Assembly: GCA_905215425.1 (NCBI GenBank)
Contig: CAJMQD010000008.1
Location: 1 to 11,694, forward strand
DNA from: an uncultured bacterium
GTDB lineage: Bacteria; Bacillota; Clostridia; Oscillospirales; Oscillospiraceae
Reading direction: 5' to 3'
Length of the DNA: 11,694 nt
The notes under the pieces are model-generated. The model was not told the DNA's origin and did not search any database. It saw only the letters and a program-made list of their open reading frames with translations. How positions within the stretch are numbered: position 1 is the first letter of the stretch; every line of letters begins with the position of its first letter. The position numbers and the translations under genes are program-made. Below, piece by piece: positions 1 to 6,669 of this stretch.

Positions 1-72
1 GTCACCCGCGGCCTGGCCCAGGCGGGCGCCTCCGGTGTGCAGGCGGCGCGCGCTATTATCAACCGGATGTAA
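1..72 (+). CDS. 3' end of a gene, possibly FAD-dependent oxidoreductase (partial)
   Basis: Only the last 23 codons are present, reading VTRGLAQAGASGVQAARAI and then INRM before TAA at 70-72. The frame is open from base 1, and a hairpin follows the stop. The pattern TRGLxQAxASGVxAAR resembles the extreme C-terminus of bacterial NAD(P)/FAD-dependent oxidoreductases, where a GDGAG-like FAD-binding segment precedes a final helix. That is a match from memory on a very short piece, so the function is tentative. In many Firmicutes mnmE is preceded by jag/khpB; this tail does not look like the R3H end of Jag. The last 12 codons recur downstream as a second, diverged copy. Confidence 0.5.
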   Translation, partial: VTRGLAQAGASGVQAARAIINRM

Positions 73-81
73 AGCCAAAGT
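37..81 (+). repeat. Direct repeat, copy 1 (gene tail plus downstream bases)
   Basis: This 45-base segment covers the last 11 codons, the stop and 9 bases beyond. It recurs at 185-229, exactly 148 bp away, with 39 of 45 identities by hand alignment. The coding part keeps the same reading frame in both copies. Confidence 0.75.
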
Positions 82-107
82 CTGGCCCAGCGGAGCGGGC
101 AGACTTT
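77..107 (+). terminator. Terminator-like hairpin after the partial gene
   Basis: Five bases after the stop codon, AAAGTCT (77-83) pairs with AGACTTT (101-107). One G is bulged at 84, then GCCC (85-88) pairs with GGGC (97-100) around an 8-base loop. Eleven pairs in this position fit an intrinsic terminator. The 3' arm ends in only three T residues, so termination may be weak. Confidence 0.5.
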
Positions 108-137
108 GGAGAGGACGAGCAACGCAGCGCAGCGGAG

Positions 138-156
138 ATCCGCCGATCAGGCGGAT
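138..156. repeat. Short perfect palindrome between the two gene tails
   Basis: ATCCGCC (138-144) and GGCGGAT (150-156) form a perfect 7 bp stem with a 5-base loop. The same two 7-base arms occur in the opposite order in the palindrome at 3013-3034, suggesting a common repeat family. Confidence 0.5.
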
Positions 157-181
157 GAAGCGCAGCGCAGTGTGTGAGGAC

Positions 182-220
182 GAGGTTCAGGCGGCCAGAG
201 CTATTATCAAGCGGATGTAA
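182..220 (+). pseudogene. Duplicated remnant of the upstream gene's 3' end
   Basis: The codons read EVQAARAIIKRM and then TAA (218-220), against GVQAARAIINRM-TAA at the end of the partial gene. Differences at the DNA level are partly synonymous (GTG/GTT, GCG/GCC, CGC/AGA) with one Asn-to-Lys change. The similarity also covers about nine bases past the stop. Upstream of 182 the similarity fades, so this is an isolated tail without a credible start or body. It could be the scar of an ancient tandem duplication, or the end of a lost paralogue. A forced ATG at 35 leads into this tail but runs in another frame through the first gene and is not credible. Confidence 0.55.
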
Positions 221-229
221 AACCAAAGT

Positions 230-485
230 GCGCCCCGGAAAAGGGGGCGGCTGGGGGAACGCGGGATGCAGGCTTGAAAACTTCCCCTTGACAATTCGCT
301 GCGGCAAAGCTTTTACCCCGGAGATGAATCATCACTTGCACGAAGAAAAAGACATCTGCGCGTCGGATGGGCGCCTGTCCGGCAGAAGGGGAAAAAACAT
401 CGTCAAATTTTGACATGGAATATCCAGAAGGAAATGTATGGCGGCCCGGCAGGGGCGGGGAGGCGTTTTTCCCGTCCCACAGGGG
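230..485. other. Non-coding stretch before the DnaA-box cluster; no gene seen
   Basis: No open frame here has both a ribosome binding site and a protein-like composition. A hairpin, CGCCCC (231-236) with GGGGCG (244-249), follows the second tail copy in the place where the first copy also has a hairpin. Two perfect TTGACA hexamers occur, at 288-293 and 410-415. Neither has a convincing TATAAT-like partner 16-18 bases downstream (TTTTAC at 311-316 is the best), so I do not call promoters. A small frame at 367-588 runs straight through the DnaA boxes and is not believed to be a gene. Confidence 0.55.
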
Positions 486-600
486 TTGTCCACATTATCC
501 ACCGAGTTATCCACACCCCGTTGTGGAACCTGTGGATAAGAGGAATATTCACTTTTTGGTTTCCATAATATTTGTCAAGACTGTGTAAAAAGAAAAAATA
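486..600. other. DnaA-box cluster with adjoining AT-rich stretch (candidate oriC)
   Basis: Four sequences match the DnaA box TTATCCACA within 54 bp. TTGTCCACA (486-494, 8 of 9) directly abuts TTATCCACC (495-503, 8 of 9). A perfect TTATCCACA lies at 507-515, and a perfect copy in reverse orientation, TGTGGATAA, lies at 531-539. A weak fifth, TGTGGAACC (522-530, reverse), scores 6 of 9. Immediately after comes 541-600, where only 15 of 60 bases are G or C, in an otherwise GC-rich region. Dense boxes next to an AT-rich block is the classic arrangement of a bacterial origin, with the AT block as the unwinding element. In Bacillus relatives mnmE, the next gene, lies near dnaA-oriC. No dnaA, dnaN or rpmH is visible here, so a DnaA titration site or a DnaA-controlled mnmE promoter remains possible. 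Confidence 0.65.
572..599 (+). promoter_or_regulatory. Possible mnmE promoter inside the AT-rich block
   Basis: TTGTCA (572-577) is a 5-of-6 match to a -35 box and is followed after 16 bases by AAAAAT (594-599), a 4-of-6 match to -10. The position about 70 bp upstream of mnmE fits. A perfect hairpin, CTCCGC/GCGGAG (634-639 with 644-649), would lie in the leader just before the ribosome binding site. If this promoter is real, it lies directly beside the DnaA boxes and could be DnaA-responsive. The -10 is poor, so this is a weak call. Confidence 0.3.
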
Positions 601-669
601 CACAAATCGTGATTTTGCAGGAAAGAGCGCTTCCTCCGCCGTCGCGGAGAGAGCCGGGAGGAACAGCCT

Positions 670-2046
670 ATGGACCCTATGACCGATACCATTGCCGCAA
701 TTGCCACCCCGCCCGTCCCGGCGGCCATCGGCATCCTGCGCCTGTCCGGCCCCCAAGCGGCGCAGATCGCGGAGCGATGCTTCAAACCGTTGGGGCCCAA
801 GGGGTTGCTGGAACGTCCGTCCAAGACGCTGGTGTATGGCGACCTGCTGGACAGCAGCGGCGTGGCCATCGACCGGGTGCTGTGTACCGTCTCGTTGGCC
901 CCCCACAGCTATACGGGGGAGGACACAGCGGAGATCCACTGCCACGGTTCGCCCATGGTGCTGCAGCTGGGGCTGGAGGCCCTGTTTGCTGCGGGGGCCC
1001 GTCAGGCCCAGCGGGGAGAATTCACCCGCCGGGCCTTTTTGAACGGCAAGCTGGACCTGGCCCAGGCGGAGGCCGTGGGCGACCTGCTGGACGCCCGCAG
1101 CCGGGAGGGGGCCCGCCACGCCGCCAGCCAGCTGGCCGGCGCCCTGTCGGAGCAGATCGCCGGGATCTACTCCGCCCTGCTGGACGTGATGGCCCACTTC
1201 CACGCGGTGTTGGACTACCCCGACGAGGACATCGACCCCTTCACTGCCCGGCAGCTGGGGGAGAGCCTGTCCGCCCAGCGGACGGCCCTGGGGAAGCTGG
1301 CAGACAGCTACCGCCGGGGGCAGTATCTGCGGGACGGCGTCCCCTGCGTCATTGTGGGGCGGCCCAATGCGGGCAAGTCATCCCTGCTCAACGCCCTGGT
1401 GGGCTATGACCGGGCTATCGTCACCGATATCCCCGGCACCACCCGGGATACGGTGGAGGAGCGGGCCGAGCTGGGGGGCGTGACCCTGCGGCTTATTGAT
1501 ACCGCCGGTCTGCGGGATTCTGACGACCCCATTGAACAGCTGGGGGTGGAGCGCAGCAGGAGGGCTATGGAGCAGGCGGGGCTGATCCTGGTGGTGCTGG
1601 ACCAGTCCAGCCCCGCCGACAGGGAGGACATTGCCCTGGTGCAGCAGGCAGCGGCCCTGGCCCCCACGATCATCCTGCTGAACAAAATGGATCTGCCCCC
1701 CAGACTGGAGTGGACGGAGGAGCTGGACATCGCCGCCCATACGCCGATCTGTGCAAAGACGGGGCAGGGGATCGACGATCTGGCGGAGCTGATCTCCTGG
1801 GAGTTCCCCCTGGAGGAGGGACAGCAGCTGGGCGGGATCATCGCCAACGCCCGTCAGGCGGAGGCGGTCCGCCGCGCCCTGGAGGGGGTGGAGCGGGCCG
1901 GAGCCGCCCTGGCCATGGGGGTCACGCCGGACGCCCTGCTCACCGATGTGGAGCAGGCCCTGTCTGCCCTGGGCGAGCTGACCGGGCAGTCCGTTCGTGA
2001 GGATATCACCGACCGCATCTTTGAGCGGTTCTGCGTGGGAAAATAA
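670..2046 (+). CDS. mnmE: tRNA modification GTPase MnmE (TrmE)
   Basis: MnmE works with MnmG to add the (carboxy)methylaminomethyl group to C5 of the wobble uridine in certain tRNAs, using methylene-tetrahydrofolate, GTP and FAD. At 458 residues it has the normal family length. The N-terminal folate-binding domain starts with DTIAAIATP and GILRLSG. The G domain inserted in the helical region shows G1 GRPNAGKS (230-237), the TTRDTVEE segment just before G3, G3 DTAG (277-280) and G4 NKMD (338-341). The C-terminus is FCVGK, carrying the conserved C-x-G-K with Cys455. The ATG at 670 is preceded by GGGAGGAA with good spacing. ymdB follows 38 bases after the stop, so the two are probably cotranscribed. 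In many Firmicutes mnmG follows mnmE; here it does not. Confidence 0.97.
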   Translation: MDPMTDTIAAIATPPVPAAIGILRLSGPQAAQIAERCFKPLGPKGLLERPSKTLVYGDLLDSSGVAIDRVLCTVSLAPHSYTGEDTAEIHCHGSPMVLQLGLEALFAAGARQAQRGEFTRRAFLNGKLDLAQAEAVGDLLDARSREGARHAASQLAGALSEQIAGIYSALLDVMAHFHAVLDYPDEDIDPFTARQLGESLSAQRTALGKLADSYRRGQYLRDGVPCVIVGRPNAGKSSLLNALVGYDRAIVTDIPGTTRDTVEERAELGGVTLRLIDTAGLRDSDDPIEQLGVERSRRAMEQAGLILVVLDQSSPADREDIALVQQAAALAPTIILLNKMDLPPRLEWTEELDIAAHTPICAKTGQGIDDLAELISWEFPLEEGQQLGGIIANARQAEAVRRALEGVERAGAALAMGVTPDALLTDVEQALSALGELTGQSVREDITDRIFERFCVGK

Positions 2047-2084
2047 GAGACGAATCAAAAGGGAAAACTTTAGGAGGAACCATT

Positions 2085-2864
2085 ATGGAACTGCGGGTAT
2101 TGGCCGTGGGCGATATTGTAGGCGAGGGCGGGCAGGACATTCTGCGCCGCCGCCTGCGGGAAGTGCAGAACAGGCTGGACGTCCACTTTACGGTGGTAAA
2201 CGGGGAAAATGCTTCCGGCGTGGGCATTACGCCCGCACAGGCCCGGGGGATGTTTGACGCCGGGGCGGATGTGATCACCCTGGGCAACCACACCTGGAAC
2301 CGCATCCAGATCGGGGACTTCCTGGACAAAAACACCGACATCCTCCGCCCGGCCAACTATGCCGGGCGGGTCCCGGGCCGGGGCTTCGGTGTATATAAAT
2401 GCCGGGGGCTGACCGTGGGAGTGATCAATCTCATGGGCCGGGTGGAGCTGAATCCCAACCTGGACAGCCCCTTCAAGATGGCCAATACCATCCTGCGGCA
2501 ACTGGAGGGCTGCGACGTGATCCTGATGGATTTTCACGCGGAGGCAACCAGCGAAAAGGGGGCCATGGCCTGGTATCTGGACGGCAAGGTGCAGGCGGTG
2601 TGGGGGACCCATACCCATGTACCCACTGCCGACGGCCAGGTTTTGCCGAAGGGGACCGGCTTTATCACCGACCTGGGCATGACCGGGCCCAGCCGCTCCA
2701 TTCTGGGCATCAAGCCGGAAAACTCCATCAACCTGTTTCTGGGGGGCTTGCCCCGGCGGTATGAGGAGGCGGAGGGCCCCTGCAAGCTCAACGCCTGCCT
2801 GTTCACCATCGATACCAATAAAAAACGCTGCCTGCGGGTAGAGCGGGTGGATGTACAGGAGTAA
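2085..2864 (+). CDS. ymdB: YmdB-family metallophosphoesterase (2',3'-cNMP phosphodiesterase type)
   Basis: This belongs to the YmdB/TIGR00282 family of dinuclear-metal phosphoesterases. In B. subtilis YmdB hydrolyses 2',3'-cyclic nucleotides and affects biofilm and motility gene expression. The 259 residues match the family length. The metal and catalytic residues are visible in order: GD at 9-10, NGEN at 39-42, GNHTW at 67-71, DFHAEATSEK starting at 149 (His151) and GTHTH at 174-178 (His176, His178). A perfect AGGAGG (2072-2077) sits seven bases before the ATG. The family is often encoded beside rny (RNase Y); here it follows mnmE instead. There is no signal peptide, so it should be cytoplasmic. 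The physiological substrate in this organism is not known from the sequence. Confidence 0.93.
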   Translation: MELRVLAVGDIVGEGGQDILRRRLREVQNRLDVHFTVVNGENASGVGITPAQARGMFDAGADVITLGNHTWNRIQIGDFLDKNTDILRPANYAGRVPGRGFGVYKCRGLTVGVINLMGRVELNPNLDSPFKMANTILRQLEGCDVILMDFHAEATSEKGAMAWYLDGKVQAVWGTHTHVPTADGQVLPKGTGFITDLGMTGPSRSILGIKPENSINLFLGGLPRRYEEAEGPCKLNACLFTIDTNKKRCLRVERVDVQE

Positions 2865-2907
2865 AGATCAAAACCCACCTTTTCAGTGGTGTGGGACTCC
2901 GACCCCA

Positions 2908-3034
2908 CGCCCCCGCAGGGGCGGCCTTTGGCAGCCCGCGGGCCGGAGGCCAGAGGTGGTAGGGATCACCGCCCCCTACGGAGGGCATCATTCGTTGGCG
3001 GCATCACCGTAGGGGCGGATGTCCTCATCCGCCC
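2908..3034. repeat. Cluster of GC-rich palindromes in the ymdB-yhaO gap
   Basis: Three structures are nested here. CGCCCC/GGGGCG (2908-2913 with 2918-2923) is a perfect hairpin with a 4-base loop. CCGCCCCCTACGG (2969-2981) faces CCGTAGGGGCGG (3007-3018), an inverted repeat differing by one extra C. GGGCGGATG (3013-3021) and CATCCGCCC (3026-3034) form a perfect 9 bp stem with a 4-base loop. The composition and phrasing resemble dispersed REP-like repeats that I associate with Oscillospiraceae genomes. That is recollection; copy number cannot be judged in one window. Confidence 0.6.
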
Positions 3035-3049
3035 GGGGTTCTATCATTT

Positions 3050-3172
3050 GCCCCCTCATCAGTCTCGCTTCGCTCGACAGCTTCCCCCCTGAGGGGGGAA
3101 GCCTATAAACCGTATCCGTAAAGCCTTCCCCACCCAGGGGGGAAGGTGGCCCGCAGGGCCGGATGAGGGGGC
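3050..3172. mobile_element. MITE-like element, about 123 bp, with 11 bp terminal inverted repeats
   Basis: The ends GCCCCCTCATC (3050-3060) and GATGAGGGGGC (3162-3172) are perfect inverted repeats. Inside are further paired motifs: CTTCCCCCCT (3081-3090) against AGGGGGGAAG next to it (3092-3101), and CCTTCCCC near 3124-3131 against GGGGGGAAGG near 3137-3146. There is no open frame of note in the element, so it would be non-autonomous. No target-site duplication is obvious at the borders. It could equally be a paired REP sequence rather than a transposon derivative. Confidence 0.5.
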
Positions 3173-3253
3173 GGTTTTGCAGCGCATTACCGCAGAACAA
3201 GGGCTCTGCCCGTACCGATCGCCCCATTTCCCACACCCCAAGGAGGAACCTTT

Positions 3254-4336
3254 ATGCTGAAATTGATTCACGCCGCCGACCTTCATCTGGACAGCCCCTT
3301 TGCGGGACTGCGGCCGGAGCGGGCTGCACAGCGCCGCCGGGAACAGCGGAAATTGCTGGAGCGGCTGGCCGCCCTGGCGGCGGAAAAGCAGGCGGATCTG
3401 GTGCTGCTGGCCGGGGATCTGCTGGACGGAGGCACCGTGTATCAGGAGACGGCCGCGGCGCTGGCGGCCGCCCTGGGGGCCATGCCCTGCCCGGTGCTGA
3501 TCGCCCCGGGAAACCACGACTACTTCGGGCCGGACTCCATCTATGCCGCCGTGGAGTGGCCCGGGAATGTACATATTTTCACGGCGGAGCGGCCGGAGGC
3601 GGTGGAGTTTCCTGCACTGCACTGCACCGTGTATGGCCGGGCCTTCTGCGCCCCCCATCAGGAGGAATCCCCCCTGGCCGGCCTGCGGGCAGAGGGGGAG
3701 GGGCTGAAGCTGGCGGTGCTCCACGGCGAGGTGGAGGGGGGCGGAGACTACGGCCCCATCACCCGGCAGGAGATCGCGGCCAGCGGGCTGGACTATCTGG
3801 CCCTGGGACATATCCACCAGTGCAGCGGCCTGCAGCGGGAGGGGACCACCTTCTGGGCCTATCCCGGCTGTCCCGAGGGCCGCGGCTTTGACGAGACGGG
3901 GGAGAAAGGGGCCCTTTATGTGGAGCTGGAGCCCGGCGTGTGCCGGGCGGAGCTGGTGCCCCTGTGCGCCCGGCGCTACCGGGTGCTGTCCGCCGATATA
4001 ACGGGGACCGACCCCGCGGCGGCCGTGCGGGCCGCCGTGCCCGGGGAGTATCGGGAGGATATCTGCCGGGTGCTGCTCACCGGGGAGCGGGGGGAACAGC
4101 CCCTGGACCTGGCCGCCCTGGAGGGGGAGCTGTCCGGCCTGTGCTACGGGCTGACCCTGCGGGACCGCACCCGGGTGAGCCGGGACCTGTGGGCCAAGGC
4201 GGAGGACGACGGTCTGGTAGGCCTGTTTTTACAGGAGATGCGGGAGCGTATATCCCAGAACCCGGAGGACGGGACGCTGACTCAGGCGGTGCGCTTTGGC
4301 ATGGCCGCCCTGGAGGGCTGGGAGGAGATCGTATGA
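3254..4336 (+). CDS. yhaO: YhaO/SbcD-type DNA repair exonuclease (metallophosphoesterase)
   Basis: This is a member of the Mre11/SbcD class of Mn-dependent nucleases, predicted to cut DNA ends or hairpins together with its ATPase partner. The calcineurin-like motifs are complete across the first 190 residues: DLHLD (9-13), GDLLD (54-58), GNHD (86-89), HGE (157-159) and GHIH (185-188), with the family's YPGCPEGRGFDE after it (203-214). Residues 240-360 form the smaller capping part. At 360 residues it is slightly shorter than B. subtilis YhaO (about 400, from memory). AAGGAGG lies seven bases before the ATG. The stop overlaps the next start as ATGA (4333-4336), indicating translational coupling with the YhaN-like ATPase. 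It is distinct from classical SbcD, whose partner SbcC carries a zinc hook. The symbol is by family resemblance. Confidence 0.85.
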   Translation: MLKLIHAADLHLDSPFAGLRPERAAQRRREQRKLLERLAALAAEKQADLVLLAGDLLDGGTVYQETAAALAAALGAMPCPVLIAPGNHDYFGPDSIYAAVEWPGNVHIFTAERPEAVEFPALHCTVYGRAFCAPHQEESPLAGLRAEGEGLKLAVLHGEVEGGGDYGPITRQEIAASGLDYLALGHIHQCSGLQREGTTFWAYPGCPEGRGFDETGEKGALYVELEPGVCRAELVPLCARRYRVLSADITGTDPAAAVRAAVPGEYREDICRVLLTGERGEQPLDLAALEGELSGLCYGLTLRDRTRVSRDLWAKAEDDGLVGLFLQEMRERISQNPEDGTLTQAVRFGMAALEGWEEIV

Positions 4337-6591
4337 AACTAAGATCCATGTCCGCCAGCTTTGGCGGACTGAATAAGGCCCGGCTGGAGCTGGGGGAGGG
4401 GCTGAACCTGATCTCCGCCCCCAACGAGGCGGGCAAGTCCACCTGGTGCGCCTTTTTGAAGGCCATGCTCTACGGCATCGACACCCGGGACCGGGACAAG
4501 AAGGGCTATCTGGCGGATAAGAACCGCTATCAGCCCTGGTCGGGCGCCCCCATGGAGGGGGAGATCCAACTGGAGTGGCAGGGCCGGGAGATCACCCTGC
4601 GCCGGGGCCCCCGGGGGAATACCCCCTTTGGGAGCTTTTCTGCCGTCTATACCAACTCGGGGGAGGCCGTGCCTGAGCTGTCCGCCGCCAACTGCGGCCA
4701 AATGCTCACCGGGGTGGGACGTGAGGTATACGAGCGCTCCGCCTTCATCGGCCAGGGGGGGACCCTGGCCATTACGACGGCCCCGGAGCTGGAAAAACGG
4801 ATCGCCGACCTGGTGACCACCGGGCGGGAGGATGTGTCCTACGCCCAGACGGAGCAGCGCCTGCGGGAGATGCGCAATCGCCGCCGGGTGAACCGCAGCG
4901 TGGGCCAGATCCCGGAGCTGGAAGGTCAGCTGGAGCAGGTGCGGGAGCAGCTGGCCGCGCTGGAGCAGGTGTCCCAGCGGGCGGTAGAGCTGGCGGCCCG
5001 GCGGGAGCAGATAGAGAAGGTGCGCACCGATTTGGAGGCGGAGCGGGAGGCCCACAAGCGGCTGGCCCAGAGGGAACTGGACCGGCGGTATACCCAGGCA
5101 GCGGAGGAGCTCTCCGCTGCCCGGGAGCAGTTATCTGCCCTGGAGCGGGAGTTTGCCCGCTTCGGCCCCCAGCCGGAGGAGCGGGCGCTGCTGGACGCCC
5201 AGAACAATCTGGCCTACTTGAAGGTGCTGGATGAGGAGATCGCCCGGGGGCAGGAGGAGCTGAAGCAGGCCCAGGAGGACTATGTTCAGGCGCAGATCTC
5301 CCTGCAGGAGGGACCCTTTGCCGGCCAGTCTGCCCGGGAGGCAGAGGAGCGGGTGCAGTCCGACCTGAAAAAACGGGACCAGCTCCGCCAGCAGGCCCGG
5401 CGGATGAACAAACGAAAGAGCCTGCTGGCCGTGCTGGCTGTGCTGGCTTTGGCGGCGGCCGCGGCCTGCTGGTTTGTACTGCCCGAAGGGGAAGCGGCCC
5501 GGCTGGGAGCGGCCGGGGGCGGGATCGCCCTGGCGCTGCTGCTTGGGAGCCTCGGCGTCCATAGCGGAAAAGGCGGCAAAGCGGCTGCCCTTCAGGGGCA
5601 GGAGGTGCTGGCACGGTACGGCGTGGACAACGAGGAGGCGGTAGACGCCCTTCTGCGGGAGTATCAGCAGCGCTGCCGCCGGGCGGAGGAGTCCAACGAC
5701 CGCTGTACAAGTGTGCGGGGCGCAGTGAACGACCACCAGGCCCGCAGGGAGAACACACACAGCGATCTGCTGGACTTTGTCCATGTCTTTGCCCCGGAGG
5801 TGAGCACCCTGAACGGCTGCTCCGCGGCCCTGTCCCGGGCGCTGAAGCTGGGGCATGACCTGGAGCTGGCCCGACAGAAGGTGGCGGAGCGGCAGCTGAG
5901 GCTGAGCGACCTGACGGCTCAGGGCGCCAAGGCGGCTGAGGGGACGGAGGGGCCGGCCGCCCCCGCGCGGACCCGGGAGGAGACAGAGCGGATGCTGGCC
6001 GCCGCCTGTGCTCAGCTGGAGCAGGTGGACCGGGAGCTGAACCAGATTTTGGGGCGGCAGCGGGCCATGGGCGACCCGGCCGGACTCAGCGCCCGGCAGG
6101 AGCAGCTGCGGGAGCAGCTGGAGCGGAAGCAGGGGGAGTATGCGGCCATCGACACGGCGCTGGAGGCCCTGGCCCGGGCCAACACCCGCCTGCGGGAGCG
6201 GTTTTCCCCCGAACTGAACCGGCGGGCCGGGGGATATCTGTCCCGGCTGACCGGGGGAAAATATGATCGCCTGACCCTGAACCGGGAGCTGGAGGGAGCC
6301 GCCGCTCAGGCGGGGGACCCCATGACCCGAAGCGCCCTGTATCTGTCCCAGGGGACGGTGGATCAGCTCTATCTGGCGGTGCGCCTGGCGGTATGCGGCC
6401 TGTGCCTGCCCCAGCGCCCCCCCATTGTGCTGGACGACGCCCTGGCGGACTTTGACGACGGGCGGGCCGCCCAGTGTCTGGCGCTGCTGCGGGAGCTGGC
6501 GGAAGAACAGCAGGTGCTGCTGTTTACCTGCCACGGCCGGGAGCGGGAACAGCTGAAGGGTGCGCCCGATGTGACGGTGCTGTCGCTGTAA
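4333..6591 (+). CDS. yhaN: YhaN-type SMC-like ATPase with internal membrane hairpin
   Basis: This 752-residue ABC/SMC-like ATPase is the probable Rad50-like partner of the nuclease before it. The N-terminus has the Walker A APNEAGKST (29-37). Heptad-rich coiled coil runs from about 197 to 355. Two adjacent hydrophobic segments (about 364-383 and 391-409) look like a membrane hairpin. A second coiled coil follows, and the C-terminal half-domain has an ABC signature-like LSQGT (671-675), Walker B IVLDD (698-702) and D-loop ALADFDD (703-709). There is no CxxC zinc hook: the two cysteines near the middle (448 and 458) are ten residues apart. The start at 4333 is chosen because it overlaps the yhaO stop and begins the domain properly; the frame is open further upstream, but that is only the shadow of yhaO. 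It is shorter than B. subtilis YhaN (about 960, from memory). Confidence 0.85.
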   Translation: MKLRSMSASFGGLNKARLELGEGLNLISAPNEAGKSTWCAFLKAMLYGIDTRDRDKKGYLADKNRYQPWSGAPMEGEIQLEWQGREITLRRGPRGNTPFGSFSAVYTNSGEAVPELSAANCGQMLTGVGREVYERSAFIGQGGTLAITTAPELEKRIADLVTTGREDVSYAQTEQRLREMRNRRRVNRSVGQIPELEGQLEQVREQLAALEQVSQRAVELAARREQIEKVRTDLEAEREAHKRLAQRELDRRYTQAAEELSAAREQLSALEREFARFGPQPEERALLDAQNNLAYLKVLDEEIARGQEELKQAQEDYVQAQISLQEGPFAGQSAREAEERVQSDLKKRDQLRQQARRMNKRKSLLAVLAVLALAAAAACWFVLPEGEAARLGAAGGGIALALLLGSLGVHSGKGGKAAALQGQEVLARYGVDNEEAVDALLREYQQRCRRAEESNDRCTSVRGAVNDHQARRENTHSDLLDFVHVFAPEVSTLNGCSAALSRALKLGHDLELARQKVAERQLRLSDLTAQGAKAAEGTEGPAAPARTREETERMLAAACAQLEQVDRELNQILGRQRAMGDPAGLSARQEQLREQLERKQGEYAAIDTALEALARANTRLRERFSPELNRRAGGYLSRLTGGKYDRLTLNRELEGAAAQAGDPMTRSALYLSQGTVDQLYLAVRLAVCGLCLPQRPPIVLDDALADFDDGRAAQCLALLRELAEEQQVLLFTCHGREREQLKGAPDVTVLSL

Positions 6592-6599
6592 GACGGCCC

Positions 6600-6628
6600 T
6601 TGCAATCGGAACAGCCAGCGGGTATAAT
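6600..6628 (+). promoter_or_regulatory. Sigma-A promoter for lepB
   Basis: TTGCAA (6600-6605, 4 of 6) is followed by exactly 17 bases and a perfect TATAAT (6623-6628). It lies nine bases after the yhaN stop and 75 bases before lepB. Transcription should start near 6635. This is the best promoter in the window. Confidence 0.75.
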
Positions 6629-6646
6629 CGGGAAACATGAGACACA

Positions 6647-6669
6647 GCGGTTTTCGAGCGGAAAGCCGC
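6647..6669 (+). promoter_or_regulatory. Hairpin in the lepB leader
   Basis: GCGGTTTTC (6647-6655) pairs with GAAAGCCGC (6661-6669) through nine pairs, one of them G-T, around a 5-base loop. No T-run follows, so it is not a standard terminator. It would lie in the 5' untranslated region about 12 bases from the predicted transcription start. It also overlaps an 18-codon frame starting ATG at 6637 and ending TGA at 6691-6693. Its role is unknown; message stability or translation control are possibilities. Confidence 0.45.

Noticed and set aside
288..316. Promoter from the perfect TTGACA at 288-293
   Set aside because: The best -10 at 17 bases is TTTTAC (3 of 6), and no gene or clear transcript would follow.
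367..588. 73-codon plus-strand frame through the DnaA-box cluster
   Set aside because: No good ribosome binding site, and its sequence simply translates the boxes and the AT-rich block.
403..1203. Minus-strand frame across the DnaA boxes and the start of mnmE
   Set aside because: It covers a non-coding AT-rich block and the conserved 5' part of mnmE with no recognisable protein features.
3163..3891. Plus-strand frame beginning in the MITE-like element and overlapping yhaO
   Set aside because: Gly/Arg/Ala-rich shadow in another frame of yhaO, which has complete catalytic motifs and a strong ribosome binding site.
5671..5703. Zinc hook in the YhaN-like protein
   Set aside because: The two cysteines at residues 448 and 458 are ten apart and not arranged as CxxC.
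5131..6645. Long open frame on the minus strand opposite yhaN (504 codons)
   Set aside because: Low-complexity Leu/Gln/Pro/Gly composition and full overlap with a well-supported ATPase gene; antisense shadow.
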